A stretch of 49,891 nt of DNA from Candidatus Andersenbacteria bacterium RIFCSPHIGHO2_02_FULL_46_16 (lineage in GTDB: Bacteria; Patescibacteriota; Andersenbacteria; UBA10190): positions 1-49,891 of the forward strand of contig MHHQ01000007.1 in NCBI GenBank assembly GCA_001817065.1. The letters are read 5' to 3'. The notes under the pieces were generated by a model that saw nothing but the letters and a program-made list of their open reading frames with translations, was not told the DNA's origin and made no database searches. A program made the translations under genes and the position numbers. Below, in pieces: positions 25,922 to 34,406 of the stretch. The stretch's first letter is position 1. The number at the start of each line of letters is the position of its first letter.

Positions 25922-26380
25922 ATGAAAATGGGATTACATAAGTTAACTATGATTAAGAAAACCAAGAAACGGCGGGGGAGAGGTATTGGCGGACGAGGGG
26001 CAAAGTCAGGCCGTGGGATGAAAGGACAGAAATCAAGAGCTGGCTATTCACGACGGGCTGGTTTTGAAGGCGGTCAGACGCCACTATATCAGCGGGTTCC
26101 CAAGAAGCGCGGATCGAAAGCCAGGACATTTAAGTTAATGGTCAAGAACCAGGAAGTCATGACGAGCAGTTTGAATGAGTTTAGTAGTGGAAGCATAGTT
26201 GGTTTAGGGGCATTACGAAAAGCTGGTCTGATTATTGAAAGGGGTCAGCACAGACCGGTAAAACTGGTTAAAGCAGGATCAATAAAGAATAAATTAACGG
26301 TTAGAGTACATGCGGCATCAAAGCAAGCAATTAAACTCGTCGAAGCGGCCGGTGGTAAAGTGGAGTTGATTAGTCGATGA
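25922..26380 (+). CDS. rplO: 50S ribosomal protein L15 (uL15)
   Basis: 152 residues with KRRGRGIGGRGAKSGRGMKG near the N-terminus and the KLTVRVHAASKQAIKLVEAAGG C-terminus. Late-assembly protein bridging 23S domains. Fourteen bases after rpsE, 91 before secY. Confidence 0.97.
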   Translation: MKMGLHKLTMIKKTKKRRGRGIGGRGAKSGRGMKGQKSRAGYSRRAGFEGGQTPLYQRVPKKRGSKARTFKLMVKNQEVMTSSLNEFSSGSIVGLGALRKAGLIIERGQHRPVKLVKAGSIKNKLTVRVHAASKQAIKLVEAAGGKVELISR

Positions 26381-26471
26381 GACGAGGGAGTGGTTGGGCA
26401 CAGGTTGAGGGCGGACAGAAGCAAGATGAGGTTGAAAGGATGCAGCCGATGCCGATAAACTGAGGATAAAT

Positions 26472-27767
26472 ATGTTCAATTGGAAAAAAATATTGCAGGT
26501 GTGGAGGGTGCCGGAACTAAGGAAGAAATTATTGGCCGTTTTAGGTTTACTGATTGTTTTTAGGGTGTCGGCGATAATTCCTTTACCAGGAGTACCGCGG
26601 GAGAGCCTGGAAGCCATGTTTGGCGGTAACCAATTGTTTGGTTTACTGGATATATTCTCTGGCGGAGGATTGTCTAACTTATCCATTGTGATGTTAGGAG
26701 TTGGTCCTTACATCACTGCTTCAATCGTTATGCAGTTGCTGACGATGATCGTGCCAAGACTGGAAGAAATGGCTAAAGAAGAGGGGGATGCGGGACGACG
26801 AAGAATTAACCAATGGACCAGATTTTTAACGGTACCGCTGGCGGGCATGCAAGCGTTTGGTTTTATAAATATACTGATCCGGCAGGGAGTCGCGGGCGGA
26901 GCTGGTTTTAGTTTTTCCCCCTGGGAAATGACGGTGGCAGTATTGACAGTTATTTTTGGTACGGTCTTTTTGATGTGGCTGGGCGAGCTCATAACCGAGC
27001 AAGGGGTGGGTAATGGTATCTCGCTGATCATCTTTGTTGGTATTATAGCGCGATTACCGGTAGTAACTGCCCAAGCGCTAGCAACATTTACGCCCGATAT
27101 GTTATTAACATATGGATCGTTTTTAATTGTGTCACTGGTGGTGATAGCGGGAGTGGTAGTTATTACGGAAGGACAGCGAGCAATTCCAGTCAGTTATGCG
27201 AAACGGATTAGAGGGTCGCGAGTCTTCGGCGGAGCATCAACGCATTTGCCGCTGCGGGTCAATCAGGCAGGAGTGATACCAATTATTTTTGCTTTGTCGA
27301 TCATGCTGTTTCCTGGGGTGATTGCGAATTTTCTGGTCGGTGTCAATAACCAAGCAGTGGCCCGAAGCGCATCATGGGTAGTGAATCTTTTTCAGGATCA
27401 ATGGTTTTACGGCATAACTTACTTTGTTTTGGTGGTTGTCTTTACGTATTTTTATACTTCGGTGACGTTTGACCCGAATAATATTGCCGAGAATCTGCAA
27501 AAGCAGGGGGGGTTTGTGCCGGGTATACGGCCGGGCAGGAGAACAGCAAATTTCTTGAAGTACGTTATTAACCGCATAACATTAACCGGTGCTATCTTCT
27601 TAGGATTAATTGCCGTATTGCCTTTAGTGACACAGGGATTGTTGGGAGTGGCTACATTAACGATAGGTGGAACGGCATTACTGATAGTTGTTTCGGTGGT
27701 TTTGGAAACGATGAAACAACTGGAAAGCCAATTGACTATGCGGGAATACGAAGGGTTTCTCTCCTAA
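26472..27767 (+). CDS. secY: Preprotein translocase subunit SecY
   Basis: 431 residues with ten hydrophobic segments. VPELRKKLLAVLGLLIVFRV is the N-terminal region, the plug zone GGGLSNLSIVMLGVGPYI and the cytoplasmic loops (GQRAIPVSYAKR, FDPNNIAENLQKQGGFVPG) that contact SecA and the ribosome are intact. It is the channel of the Sec pathway. It follows rplO as usual and its stop abuts an A-rich repeat that runs into adk. Confidence 0.98.
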   Translation: MFNWKKILQVWRVPELRKKLLAVLGLLIVFRVSAIIPLPGVPRESLEAMFGGNQLFGLLDIFSGGGLSNLSIVMLGVGPYITASIVMQLLTMIVPRLEEMAKEEGDAGRRRINQWTRFLTVPLAGMQAFGFINILIRQGVAGGAGFSFSPWEMTVAVLTVIFGTVFLMWLGELITEQGVGNGISLIIFVGIIARLPVVTAQALATFTPDMLLTYGSFLIVSLVVIAGVVVITEGQRAIPVSYAKRIRGSRVFGGASTHLPLRVNQAGVIPIIFALSIMLFPGVIANFLVGVNNQAVARSASWVVNLFQDQWFYGITYFVLVVVFTYFYTSVTFDPNNIAENLQKQGGFVPGIRPGRRTANFLKYVINRITLTGAIFLGLIAVLPLVTQGLLGVATLTIGGTALLIVVSVVLETMKQLESQLTMREYEGFLS

Positions 27768-27769
27768 AA

Positions 27770-27795
27770 TCCAAATGACAAAATCCAAATGACTA
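27770..27795 (+). repeat. A-rich interspersed repeat that contains the adk start codon
   Basis: AAATCCAAATGAC occurs twice in tandem (27770 and 27781). The ATG of the second copy is the first ATG of adk. Confidence 0.65.
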
Positions 27796-28475
27796 ATAAT
27801 TTGGACAAGCTGCCGAAAGTAATCTATCTAATGGGACCGCCGGGAGGGGGCAAGGGAACACAGGCGCAGTTGCTGGCGGATAAGATCGGTTATAGCCGGT
27901 TTAGTACAGGAGATGCTTTTCGTAGGACAGCCAGACAGGAGACAGACTTGGGCAGACGCGTGAAAGAGATGATTGATAATGGCTTTTTGTGCCCGCCAGA
28001 CATGGCAGCAGAAATTGTCATAATGGCGATTAAAAAACAGATTGAGGCAGGAGAAGGTTTGATATTTGATGGGACACCAAGGACGGTTGAGGAAAGCAAA
28101 ATAGTCGATGCTTTTTTTGCGGAACAAGGGTATGGCAAACCGTTGATAATTTATTTGGCTGTTGACAAGGAGGAGATGATAAAGCGCAATAGTATTCGCA
28201 AATTTTGTTTAGGCATAGCAGGTGATTTTCCGGTGATGACAGATCAGGACAGAGAGCGGTGCGAGAAAGCAGGAGGGAAAATTGGTACTAGGCTGGATGA
28301 TGATCCGACAAAGTTTGCCACTCGATGGGATGAGTTTATGACCAGGACTTATCCGGTAGTGGAAGGGTATCGCGAGCAAGGAATAGTGCATGAAGTTGAT
28401 GGTATGCCAAGTGTCGAGGAAGTACATGATAGTGTGATGGAAGTGATAAACGGGTATCAACAAAAAGAAGAGTAA
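27789..28475 (+). CDS. adk: Adenylate kinase
   Basis: 228 residues. P-loop GPPGGGKGTQ (about 17-26; Gly replaces the common Ser), FSTGDAFR, FDGTPRTVEE, and a LID segment with RLDDDPTKFATRW. It interconverts ATP+AMP and 2 ADP. No zinc Cys set in the LID. The start ATG is inside an interspersed repeat; a TTG four codons later is an alternative, and neither has a clear Shine-Dalgarno. It stands between secY and map, the standard spc order. Confidence 0.95.
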   Translation: MTNNLDKLPKVIYLMGPPGGGKGTQAQLLADKIGYSRFSTGDAFRRTARQETDLGRRVKEMIDNGFLCPPDMAAEIVIMAIKKQIEAGEGLIFDGTPRTVEESKIVDAFFAEQGYGKPLIIYLAVDKEEMIKRNSIRKFCLGIAGDFPVMTDQDRERCEKAGGKIGTRLDDDPTKFATRWDEFMTRTYPVVEGYREQGIVHEVDGMPSVEEVHDSVMEVINGYQQKEE

Positions 28476-28509
28476 GTTTTGTCGGTTGGTGTAAACGAAA
28501 GCAGCAACG

Positions 28510-28638
28510 TAATATCCAAATGTCAAAGTTCAAATATCAAATCAATGATAAATGTCAAACCCCAAAGGAGCGCGATATATTTGCAGACACCCGACGGGGC
28601 ACTGATGGGACAAGAGTGCCTGCTAATAGATCAGGCAC
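28510..28638 (+). other. adk-map spacer: A-rich repeat and a 7-bp hairpin
   Basis: 28510-28566 holds ATATCCAAATGTCAAA-type repeats. 28616-28638 is GTGCCTG, nine-base loop, CAGGCAC with no T run. I see no gene or tRNA in 28476-28772. Confidence 0.4.
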
Positions 28639-28772
28639 GAAGGTCGCAGTCGTAGGTATAATTAATCAAATAACTCCAAGGCAAAGTAAATAAACATATT
28701 TAGCAGTGTGATAAGTGCAGTTTAAAGTTTGTTTATAAGGGGGATTACTAATTGACATAAAGGCTCAGTATT

Positions 28773-29531
28773 ATGATCAGGTTAAAGTCAAGGCAGGATA
28801 TAGAGAAACTGGTCGAGGGAGGTAAAATACTGGCTGAAGTGCTGGAGGCATTAGTGGATGAGGTGAAAGTGGGAAGGACATCTCGGGAACTAGACGCTAT
28901 AGCGCGCCGTTTGATTTGGGAACAGGGGTGTGTGCCGTCATTTTTAAATTACGCGCCGGGCGGATATGCGCCCTTCCCGGCTGCTTTGTGTGTGTCGGTC
29001 AATGATGTGGTAGTACATGGTTTGCCGAGTGATGAGGTATTTCGGGAGGGTGATCTGGTTGGTCTGGATCTGGGGCTGATCTATCAGAATAAATATTTTT
29101 TAGATAGCGCGCGTTCAGTCGGGGTGGGACACATTAATAAGACCACGCAGCAATTATTGAAGGTGACGGAGCGAGCCTTGGACAGGGGTATAGAGTCGGC
29201 GCAAATAGGTCATCGAATCGGTGATATTTCACATGCGGTACAGGAATATGCAGAACGTAATGGGTTTGAGGTGGTGCGGCAATTAGTGGGGCATGGCGTG
29301 GGATTTGCCGTGCATGAGCCGCCTCAAGTACCAAATTTTGGCAAAGTGGGGACGGGCGAGATGCTTAAAGAAGGACTGGTCATCGCTATCGAACCAATGA
29401 TATCGATCGGTGATCCCGATATAGAAACGGGTGAGGATGGCTGGTCGGTGCGAGTAAAAACTGGCAACCTGACTGCGCATTTTGAGCACACGATTGCGAT
29501 AACAAGTGAGGGACCGAGGGTACTCACGTAA
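28773..29531 (+). CDS. map: Methionine aminopeptidase, type I
   Basis: 252 residues. Metal ligands are in VGLDLGLIYQNKYFLDSA (two Asp), GHGVGFAVHE (His), AIEPM (Glu) and FEHTIAI (Glu). It removes the initiator Met from nascent proteins. Normal length, no N-terminal zinc extension. In many bacteria infA, rpmJ and rpsM follow; here the operon ends with repeats instead. Confidence 0.97.
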   Translation: MIRLKSRQDIEKLVEGGKILAEVLEALVDEVKVGRTSRELDAIARRLIWEQGCVPSFLNYAPGGYAPFPAALCVSVNDVVVHGLPSDEVFREGDLVGLDLGLIYQNKYFLDSARSVGVGHINKTTQQLLKVTERALDRGIESAQIGHRIGDISHAVQEYAERNGFEVVRQLVGHGVGFAVHEPPQVPNFGKVGTGEMLKEGLVIAIEPMISIGDPDIETGEDGWSVRVKTGNLTAHFEHTIAITSEGPRVLT

Positions 29532-29532
29532 A

Positions 29533-29680
29533 AATCCAAATATCAAAACTCAAATGTCAATTCAATGACAAATAAGAAAAGAGAAATTGTATAAGTTTCA
29601 ATTTCCAATTTTCAATTAATTTTCAAAATTACAATCACCAAAAAAGAAAAATCCGAAATCCTAAATCCGAAATAGCCAAC
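29533..29680 (+). repeat. A-rich degenerate interspersed repeat tract
   Basis: Imperfect units such as AAATCCAAATATCAAAA, TTTCCAATTTTCAA and AATCCGAAATCCTAAATCC fill the gap between map and the next gene. Confidence 0.55.
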
Positions 29681-29708
29681 AGCAGTTTTCGTAGTGTACG
29701 ATGGTGTC

Positions 29709-31574
29709 ATGTCCCTGGAAAACCCTAATTTCCTCAAGAAGAAGTACGATCTGCACCAAAGCCCGGAAGTGGAGTCAGCGGCTGATCGAACCGAGGCTAA
29801 AGCCGGCGAGAAACTCCCCCAGGACCCTAACACCCGAATCCAAAACTACTTAAACCGCTTTAAGGAAATCACCGAGCGAACTGATCCAGATAAGCGGGAG
29901 CGGGGCATTCAAGCCTTAAAAACCGTACTGCATGACAAATTCGTCATTAAAGACGAAGAAATACCTGACAGCTACTTTGAAAACCAGAAAAGATTAGCGC
30001 GTGAGCAAGGTCACGGCGACATTGAGATTACGGATGAGATGCGCGAGCAGCTCACCGAAGTCATTATCGCCGATCAAGAGAGCACATTAGACAATTGGGT
30101 AGATTACCTAGTTTCTGACGATGCCACCTATCCCGACTGGCTTAAATACTATGCCTTCCGCAGTGTGCTTAACATGGGCGACTATGACAAAGAGCAGCAC
30201 CAGTTCACCAAACGCTCCAAGGGCACAGTCAAGCCATTTCCGGACTTAAACCGCGAAGCTTTAGCCTACGTATTGGATGCCATTGAGAAAAAGCAAAAGA
30301 AAGAAGGAGTTATCTACGAAGGTGAAGATGAAGCCAAGTTCCAAAAGCTGCTGGAGAGCGAAAACTTTTCTAAACTTTACGCCTGGGCGATTGAGAAAGT
30401 AACGCCCGCCCAAGCTGACCAGCTGACAATCACCAAAGGGCAGTGGGTGAAGTATGACCAAAACTCCGACCATATGCCGCTGGTCGAATCCCTTCAGGGC
30501 CACGGTACGGGCTGGTGCACGGCGGGTGAATCTACCGCCGAAGCCCAACTCAAAGGCGGCGACTTCTACGTCTACTACTCGGAAGATCAAGACGGCATAG
30601 CCAAAGTCCCCCGAGCCGCCATCAGAATGCAAGAAGGGAGTATTGCCGAAGTGCGGGGTATTGCCTATGAGCAAAACCTTGATCCTTACATTAACGATGT
30701 AGTAAAAGACAAGCTGAAAGAATTTCCGGATGGGGCACAATACGAGAAGAAAAACCAGAACATGAAGCTTTTAACGGCTATAGACAACAAAGCCAAGCAA
30801 AACCAGCCTCTCGATAAAGAAGATCTGACGTTTCTTTACGAACTCAATCAAACGATCGAAGGCTTCGGCTACCAACGAGACCCACGTATCAATGAACTAC
30901 GTCAACAAAGAAAACCTGAAGATGATATGCCTGTTGTTTTTGACTGTGAGCCAGAACAAATCGCCCATGCTTCGCAAGAAATATCCTCAAACACCAGGGC
31001 CTATGTCGGCCAATTACAACCAGGCATTTTCGACAAGCTTCAGCAATTCAATATTGAGCATGTTTTCACTAGCTTTCCCGAAGGCAGACTGCGCAGATTC
31101 AATGTCGAGATCGGCGGTCAAACAAAGAAACAACTGGAGCAAAATCTTAAGCAAGCCAACATCAAGACCAGCAAGCCCGCTCAAAGTATGCTGGACAACA
31201 AGGATTTCACCACCCAAGCCAATCTGGAACAACTCAAGCTCGTGAGACTGACAGTTGACGACTTGGGTTTACCCAATGGATCCACCACCGACCAAATCTA
31301 CCAACGCGCCGAGGAGCTGGGTCTTGATCTTTGTCCGGCCGAAGTTGGCCCGCACTTAAGACTCCAATATCAAGATCAGCCCATGAATGAACATTTAAAC
31401 GTCGGTATTAAGTATGTTGCCGTTTCCGGTGGCGTCTTCAAGCTCGATCGCTACGGGGAAGGTTTGTGGCTCGAAAGCGCGTATTGGGCTAGTCCATCGA
31501 GTCAGTGGAATCCCGACAGCGAGTTCGTCTTCCGCCTCCGCCAGCCTTCTATTCCATCAGATGGCGGAGCTTAG
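29709..31574 (+). CDS. Large hypothetical protein of a type seen in Patescibacteria
   Basis: 621 residues from the ATG at 29709 (a GTG at 29694 adds five). The N-terminus KKYDLHQSPEVESAADRTE and RIQNYLNRFKEI are wording I recall from many uncharacterised proteins of this group. The middle holds GHGTGWCTAGESTAEAQLKG followed by a Pro/Ala/Ile strand region, faintly like PcfJ-type proteins. The C-terminus is a beta-rich unit ending FVFRLRQPS. No signal peptide or membrane segment. Codons are C-rich (ACC, GCC, CCC) unlike all + strand neighbours, pointing to inversion or transfer. Function unknown. Confidence 0.7.
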   Translation: MSLENPNFLKKKYDLHQSPEVESAADRTEAKAGEKLPQDPNTRIQNYLNRFKEITERTDPDKRERGIQALKTVLHDKFVIKDEEIPDSYFENQKRLAREQGHGDIEITDEMREQLTEVIIADQESTLDNWVDYLVSDDATYPDWLKYYAFRSVLNMGDYDKEQHQFTKRSKGTVKPFPDLNREALAYVLDAIEKKQKKEGVIYEGEDEAKFQKLLESENFSKLYAWAIEKVTPAQADQLTITKGQWVKYDQNSDHMPLVESLQGHGTGWCTAGESTAEAQLKGGDFYVYYSEDQDGIAKVPRAAIRMQEGSIAEVRGIAYEQNLDPYINDVVKDKLKEFPDGAQYEKKNQNMKLLTAIDNKAKQNQPLDKEDLTFLYELNQTIEGFGYQRDPRINELRQQRKPEDDMPVVFDCEPEQIAHASQEISSNTRAYVGQLQPGIFDKLQQFNIEHVFTSFPEGRLRRFNVEIGGQTKKQLEQNLKQANIKTSKPAQSMLDNKDFTTQANLEQLKLVRLTVDDLGLPNGSTTDQIYQRAEELGLDLCPAEVGPHLRLQYQDQPMNEHLNVGIKYVAVSGGVFKLDRYGEGLWLESAYWASPSSQWNPDSEFVFRLRQPSIPSDGGA

Positions 31575-31599
31575 ACCGGCAGGCCCAGTCTTCGCCAAA

Positions 31600-31650
31600 G
31601 GCTTCCACCTTCGCTAAAGCTTTGGTGGACAAGTCGGCGGGCGAAGCGGG
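31600..31650. repeat. Palindromic repeat of the CTTCGCTAAAGC type
   Basis: CTTCGCTAAAGCTTTGG plus GGCGGGCGAAGC. Related wording occurs at 44446-44600 and 47788-47833. Confidence 0.4.
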
Positions 31651-31651
31651 G

Positions 31652-31717
31652 TTATTATTTCGCTCAGAATTCATGGACCGCCCAAAGGCGGTCTCATTCA
31701 TTCTGGCGAAATAATAA
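31652..31717. repeat. 66-bp near-perfect palindrome
   Basis: Arms begin TTATTATTTCGC and end GCGAAATAATAA, with centre CCGCC CAAA GGCGG and few mismatches. It may act as a bidirectional terminator or be a mobile palindromic unit. Confidence 0.75.
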
Positions 31718-31745
31718 AAAAACACCACGAGGTGAGTCGTGGTGT
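31714..31745 (-). terminator. Terminator of the minus-strand gene pair
   Basis: Stem ACACCACGA / TCGTGGTGT around GGTGAG. Read on the minus strand it is followed by seven T. Confidence 0.75.
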
Positions 31746-31778
31746 GAGTGTACGTTAGGGGCGAATATCATGTTTCAG

Positions 31779-32591
31779 TTAAGAAAGAGCTGCAGTGGGG
31801 GCGTCGAGATTCTGAATGCCTTGATGGCCGAATAGGTCACGACGCAGACTTTGCACCTGTTGTTTCATACGGGCGAGGGCCATGTCTGGTGCCTGGTCGT
31901 GAAGTGCCAGAGACAGAATATCTTGATTCTGTTGCCCGAGTACCCATAATACGTGCTGGGCTTGGTCTACGTCATGGATATTGATTGCAGAATCAAACCG
32001 ACTAAGTAACTTTTTCAGCTCTTCAGCTTGATGTAAGCGTTCCACACATTGCTGCTGTCGTAACTTTTTGGCGGCTGCCTCAAGTTCCTGACGGCGCTTA
32101 GCCTCTTGTTGTCGCTGCAGTTGTTGACGTTCTTCGATAGCTGCGACAATTAATATGCTTCGACTGAGCGACTCGATGTCAGTCTTGAGGGTAGTCAACA
32201 CAGCTTGACGATGACGCAGCAGGGGGGACAGATGCCGATCTTGTTCTAGCTTATCCACCGATGCTTTGGCGCGGGCGGTTTGTGTATTGACCTGCGAAGC
32301 CAGATCATTTGCGTTGATATTGATCGGCGGCTTGGTAACAAGGTTGTTGGCTTGGGTCAGATAGTACCTGGCGCCAGCGATATGACGATCGATGGTCTCG
32401 AGGTTAAGCTCGCTGATGGCCCGGTTTATAAGGCTGATGAGCTGGTAGAGGCTATTGCGAAGAGAGACGTCTTCATAACGCTCTCTTCTCTGAGTGATGA
32501 GTTCCCGTCTGGTGTAGATAAGTCGTCCCATGTCCTTCGAAGCGACCACACCCTCTGCCATGTCTTGGTACATGCCAAGTGCTTGTGCCAT
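31779..32591 (-). CDS. Hypothetical coiled-coil protein
   Basis: 270 residues starting MAQALGMYQDMAEG at 32591, where AGGAG sits eight bases upstream; the ORF track start is 32 codons too early. The protein is mostly helical, with a Gln/Arg-rich coiled coil around residues 155-215 (ERQQLQRQQEAKRRQEL). No signal peptide or membrane helix. I do not recognise it. It follows a small membrane protein gene on the same strand and ends at a strong terminator. Confidence 0.7.
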   Translation of the reverse strand: MAQALGMYQDMAEGVVASKDMGRLIYTRRELITQRRERYEDVSLRNSLYQLISLINRAISELNLETIDRHIAGARYYLTQANNLVTKPPININANDLASQVNTQTARAKASVDKLEQDRHLSPLLRHRQAVLTTLKTDIESLSRSILIVAAIEERQQLQRQQEAKRRQELEAAAKKLRQQQCVERLHQAEELKKLLSRFDSAINIHDVDQAQHVLWVLGQQNQDILSLALHDQAPDMALARMKQQVQSLRRDLFGHQGIQNLDAPTAALS

Positions 32592-32640
32592 GATATTTCT
32601 CCTAACATAATTGAAAGAACGGGCCGGTATCGGTTCACAT

Positions 32641-32700
32641 TTCAGAGTACATTTTATTAATGCTCTGAAAAGTGAAGGGGAAGACAAGATTGGCTTCCCC
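32641..32700 (-). terminator. Two hairpins between the minus-strand genes
   Basis: GGGGAAG/CTTCCCC (32677-32700) and TTCAGAG/CTCTGAA (32641-32669). No strong T run, so these may attenuate rather than stop transcription into the coiled-coil gene. Confidence 0.35.
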
Positions 32701-32726
32701 TGGGGTGAAAATTGTCCCTTTATTGA

Positions 32727-32948
32727 TTATTGGCCTAGTGAACGGGTGGCGGTGGCAAATAAAGCCATAGTGCTGCCAGCAATAATTGCCCACGCCAGAT
32801 CTTGAATGAAGTTATTGAAGCTTGGTTTATGAAACCAGGCCATAATTTGGCTAGCTAGCAGGACGCCCAATGAGAGCATCGCGGCAAAGCCGTAGCAAAC
32901 TACGAGACAATAAAGGGCTTGGTCCATCAGACGCTGAGTGGCTTCCAT
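32727..32948 (-). CDS. Small two-helix membrane protein
   Basis: 73 residues with two hydrophobic segments (ALYCLVVCYGFAAMLSLGVLL and LAWAIIAGSTMALFAT) joined by a short loop. A clear Shine-Dalgarno TTTAGGAG is nine bases before the ATG and a sigma-70-like promoter lies upstream, so the ORF is likely real. Function unknown; it may be linked to the coiled-coil protein downstream. Confidence 0.65.
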   Translation of the reverse strand: MEATQRLMDQALYCLVVCYGFAAMLSLGVLLASQIMAWFHKPSFNNFIQDLAWAIIAGSTMALFATATRSLGQ

Positions 32949-33008
32949 GCGAAATCTCCTAAAAAGAACTTCCTGATTGAAACAAGGGACTGATTTACAG
33001 TGAGATTT

Positions 33009-33037
33009 ACCTTAGCAGATATTAGTGTATGTGTCAA
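33009..33037 (-). promoter_or_regulatory. Promoter of the minus-strand gene pair
   Basis: On the minus strand TTGACA, 17 bases, TAAGGT, about 60 bases before the small membrane protein. Confidence 0.5.
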
Positions 33038-33101
33038 GATAGGCAAAAGATGCATATATTTAGCTATATAAAGCTAATTAGAAATTTATCAGCGTTTAAG
33101 A

Positions 33102-33107
33102 TATAGT
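33102..33107 (+). promoter_or_regulatory. -10-like box six bases before ruvX
   Basis: TATAGT ends six bases before the ATG; no good -35. Same spacing as at rpmB, uppS, GT2 and tnpA. The intervening AGGAAG could also act as a very close Shine-Dalgarno. Confidence 0.3.
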
Positions 33108-33113
33108 AGGAAG

Positions 33114-33524
33114 ATGGTTATACTTGGCTTAGATTACGGGGATAGATACGTTGGGGTAGCACTGACTGACCCAGACGGTGAATTTACTTATCGGTTTGGT
33201 ACGATTGATCAAAAAAGGGACGATGTATTGGAAGAGGTGCAAATATTGATTGAAGAAGAATCCGTGAAAAAGATTGTGGTAGGGATGCCGCAAGGATTAA
33301 GGGCTAATGAAACAGAGCAAACACAAAAAACCAGGGCGTTTGTGGAAAGATTAAGAGAAGAGTTTGGTGACACGATCGAACTAGCAGAACAAACGGAAAT
33401 ATTTAGTAGTGCAGAAGCCCGAAGAATCATTGAAGAAGAAGGCGGTCGCAAGGAGGAGGAGCATGCGGAAGCAGCGCGGTTGGTGTTGGAATCGTACATA
33501 AAAAAAGAAATTATCAAGAAGTAA
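33114..33524 (+). CDS. ruvX: Holliday junction resolvase-like / pre-16S rRNA nuclease YqgF
   Basis: 136 residues with RNase-H-like fold: ILGLDYGDRYVGVALTD (first Asp), IVVGMPQGLRANE, and a C-terminal HAEAARLVLESYI where the last acidic residue normally lies. The usual DERxT motif is written EQTEIFSS. In bacteria it trims 16S rRNA ends. It is followed by uppS. Confidence 0.9.
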   Translation: MVILGLDYGDRYVGVALTDPDGEFTYRFGTIDQKRDDVLEEVQILIEEESVKKIVVGMPQGLRANETEQTQKTRAFVERLREEFGDTIELAEQTEIFSSAEARRIIEEEGGRKEEEHAEAARLVLESYIKKEIIKK

Positions 33525-33582
33525 TAAAGGATGGGGGTAATGCTGATACGGGGTCGGTTGATTTGGGAGTTAAAATGTATAT

Positions 33583-34290
33583 ATGCAAAAAATGATACCC
33601 ACTCATGTAGCGATCATTCCGGATGGGAATAGGCGATGGGCCAAAGCGCGAGGAAAGCGAGCTTGTTTTGGGCACAGCCGCGGAGTGGCTGCGTTTGAGA
33701 AAATTGCGTTGTATTCCTTTGATCAGGGGGTGCGATGTTTATCGATTTGGGGGATGTCATTGGATAATATGCAGCGGAGAAGCGTGACGGAAGTGATGGG
33801 GCTGATGAAGATATTCAAAAAGGAGTTTACGAGGTTAGCCGGGTCAGAAGAGATTCATCAACGAGAAGTGCAAATCAACGTACTGGGCGAGTGGAAGAGA
33901 TATTTCCCGCGGGATGTTCGTGAAGCAATTAATAAAGCGAGGAAAGCAACAAGAATGTACCAGAAGGGAAAATTGAATTTTTTGCTGGTTTATAATGGCA
34001 CAGATGAAATGATTCGGGCGATCCAGGCAATTGCTGATGCCGGAAAGGCTCAGGGTGTGAACGTCACGGCCAATATTATTAAACAAAATCTGCTCACCTA
34101 TGATTTATCGCCAGTCGACTTAGTAATTCGAACGGGCGGAGAGCCTCATTTATCTAATGGTTTTATGATGTGGGATACAGCGGATGCGGAATTGTATTTT
34201 ACGGATAAATACTGGCCAGCGTTTGAAAATGAAGATTATCGGCGGGCATTGAATGATTATGCTGGCCGACGGCGCAGACGCGGTAAGTAA
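33583..34290 (+). CDS. uppS: Isoprenyl (undecaprenyl) diphosphate synthase
   Basis: 235 residues. HVAIIPDGNRRWAK (about 5-18) carries the catalytic Asp; GHSRGVAAF and SIWGMSLDN follow, and VIRTGGEPHLSNGFMMWDTAD is the diphosphate-binding end. It makes the polyprenyl carrier lipid for cell-envelope glycan. The IPDGNRRWA wording is closer to archaeal-type and CPR enzymes than to E. coli. TAAAAT lies six bases before the ATG, possibly a leaderless start. Confidence 0.93.
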   Translation: MQKMIPTHVAIIPDGNRRWAKARGKRACFGHSRGVAAFEKIALYSFDQGVRCLSIWGMSLDNMQRRSVTEVMGLMKIFKKEFTRLAGSEEIHQREVQINVLGEWKRYFPRDVREAINKARKATRMYQKGKLNFLLVYNGTDEMIRAIQAIADAGKAQGVNVTANIIKQNLLTYDLSPVDLVIRTGGEPHLSNGFMMWDTADAELYFTDKYWPAFENEDYRRALNDYAGRRRRRGK

Positions 34291-34394
34291 TTTTGGGAGT
34301 GGGTTGAGGTCCGGTTTTAGTTTACAAGTGGTCCATTATTATCCTGGAATGAGGCTTAATGAGACTGTCCTTAGGCGGTAGAAAGTAAATAGTT

Positions 34395-34400
34395 TATAAT
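34395..34400 (+). promoter_or_regulatory. -10 box of a probable leaderless promoter for the GT2 gene
   Basis: TATAAT ending six bases before the ATG; a weak TTAGGC lies 18 bases upstream of it. Confidence 0.45.
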
Positions 34401-34406
34401 AAGGCT

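Noticed and set aside
28600-28660. Possible small RNA or tRNA in the adk-map gap
   Set aside because: One 7-bp hairpin but no tRNA T-loop, acceptor stem or T run.
28741-28772. TTGACA with TATTAT before map
   Set aside because: Spacer of only 11 bases, too short for a sigma-70 promoter.
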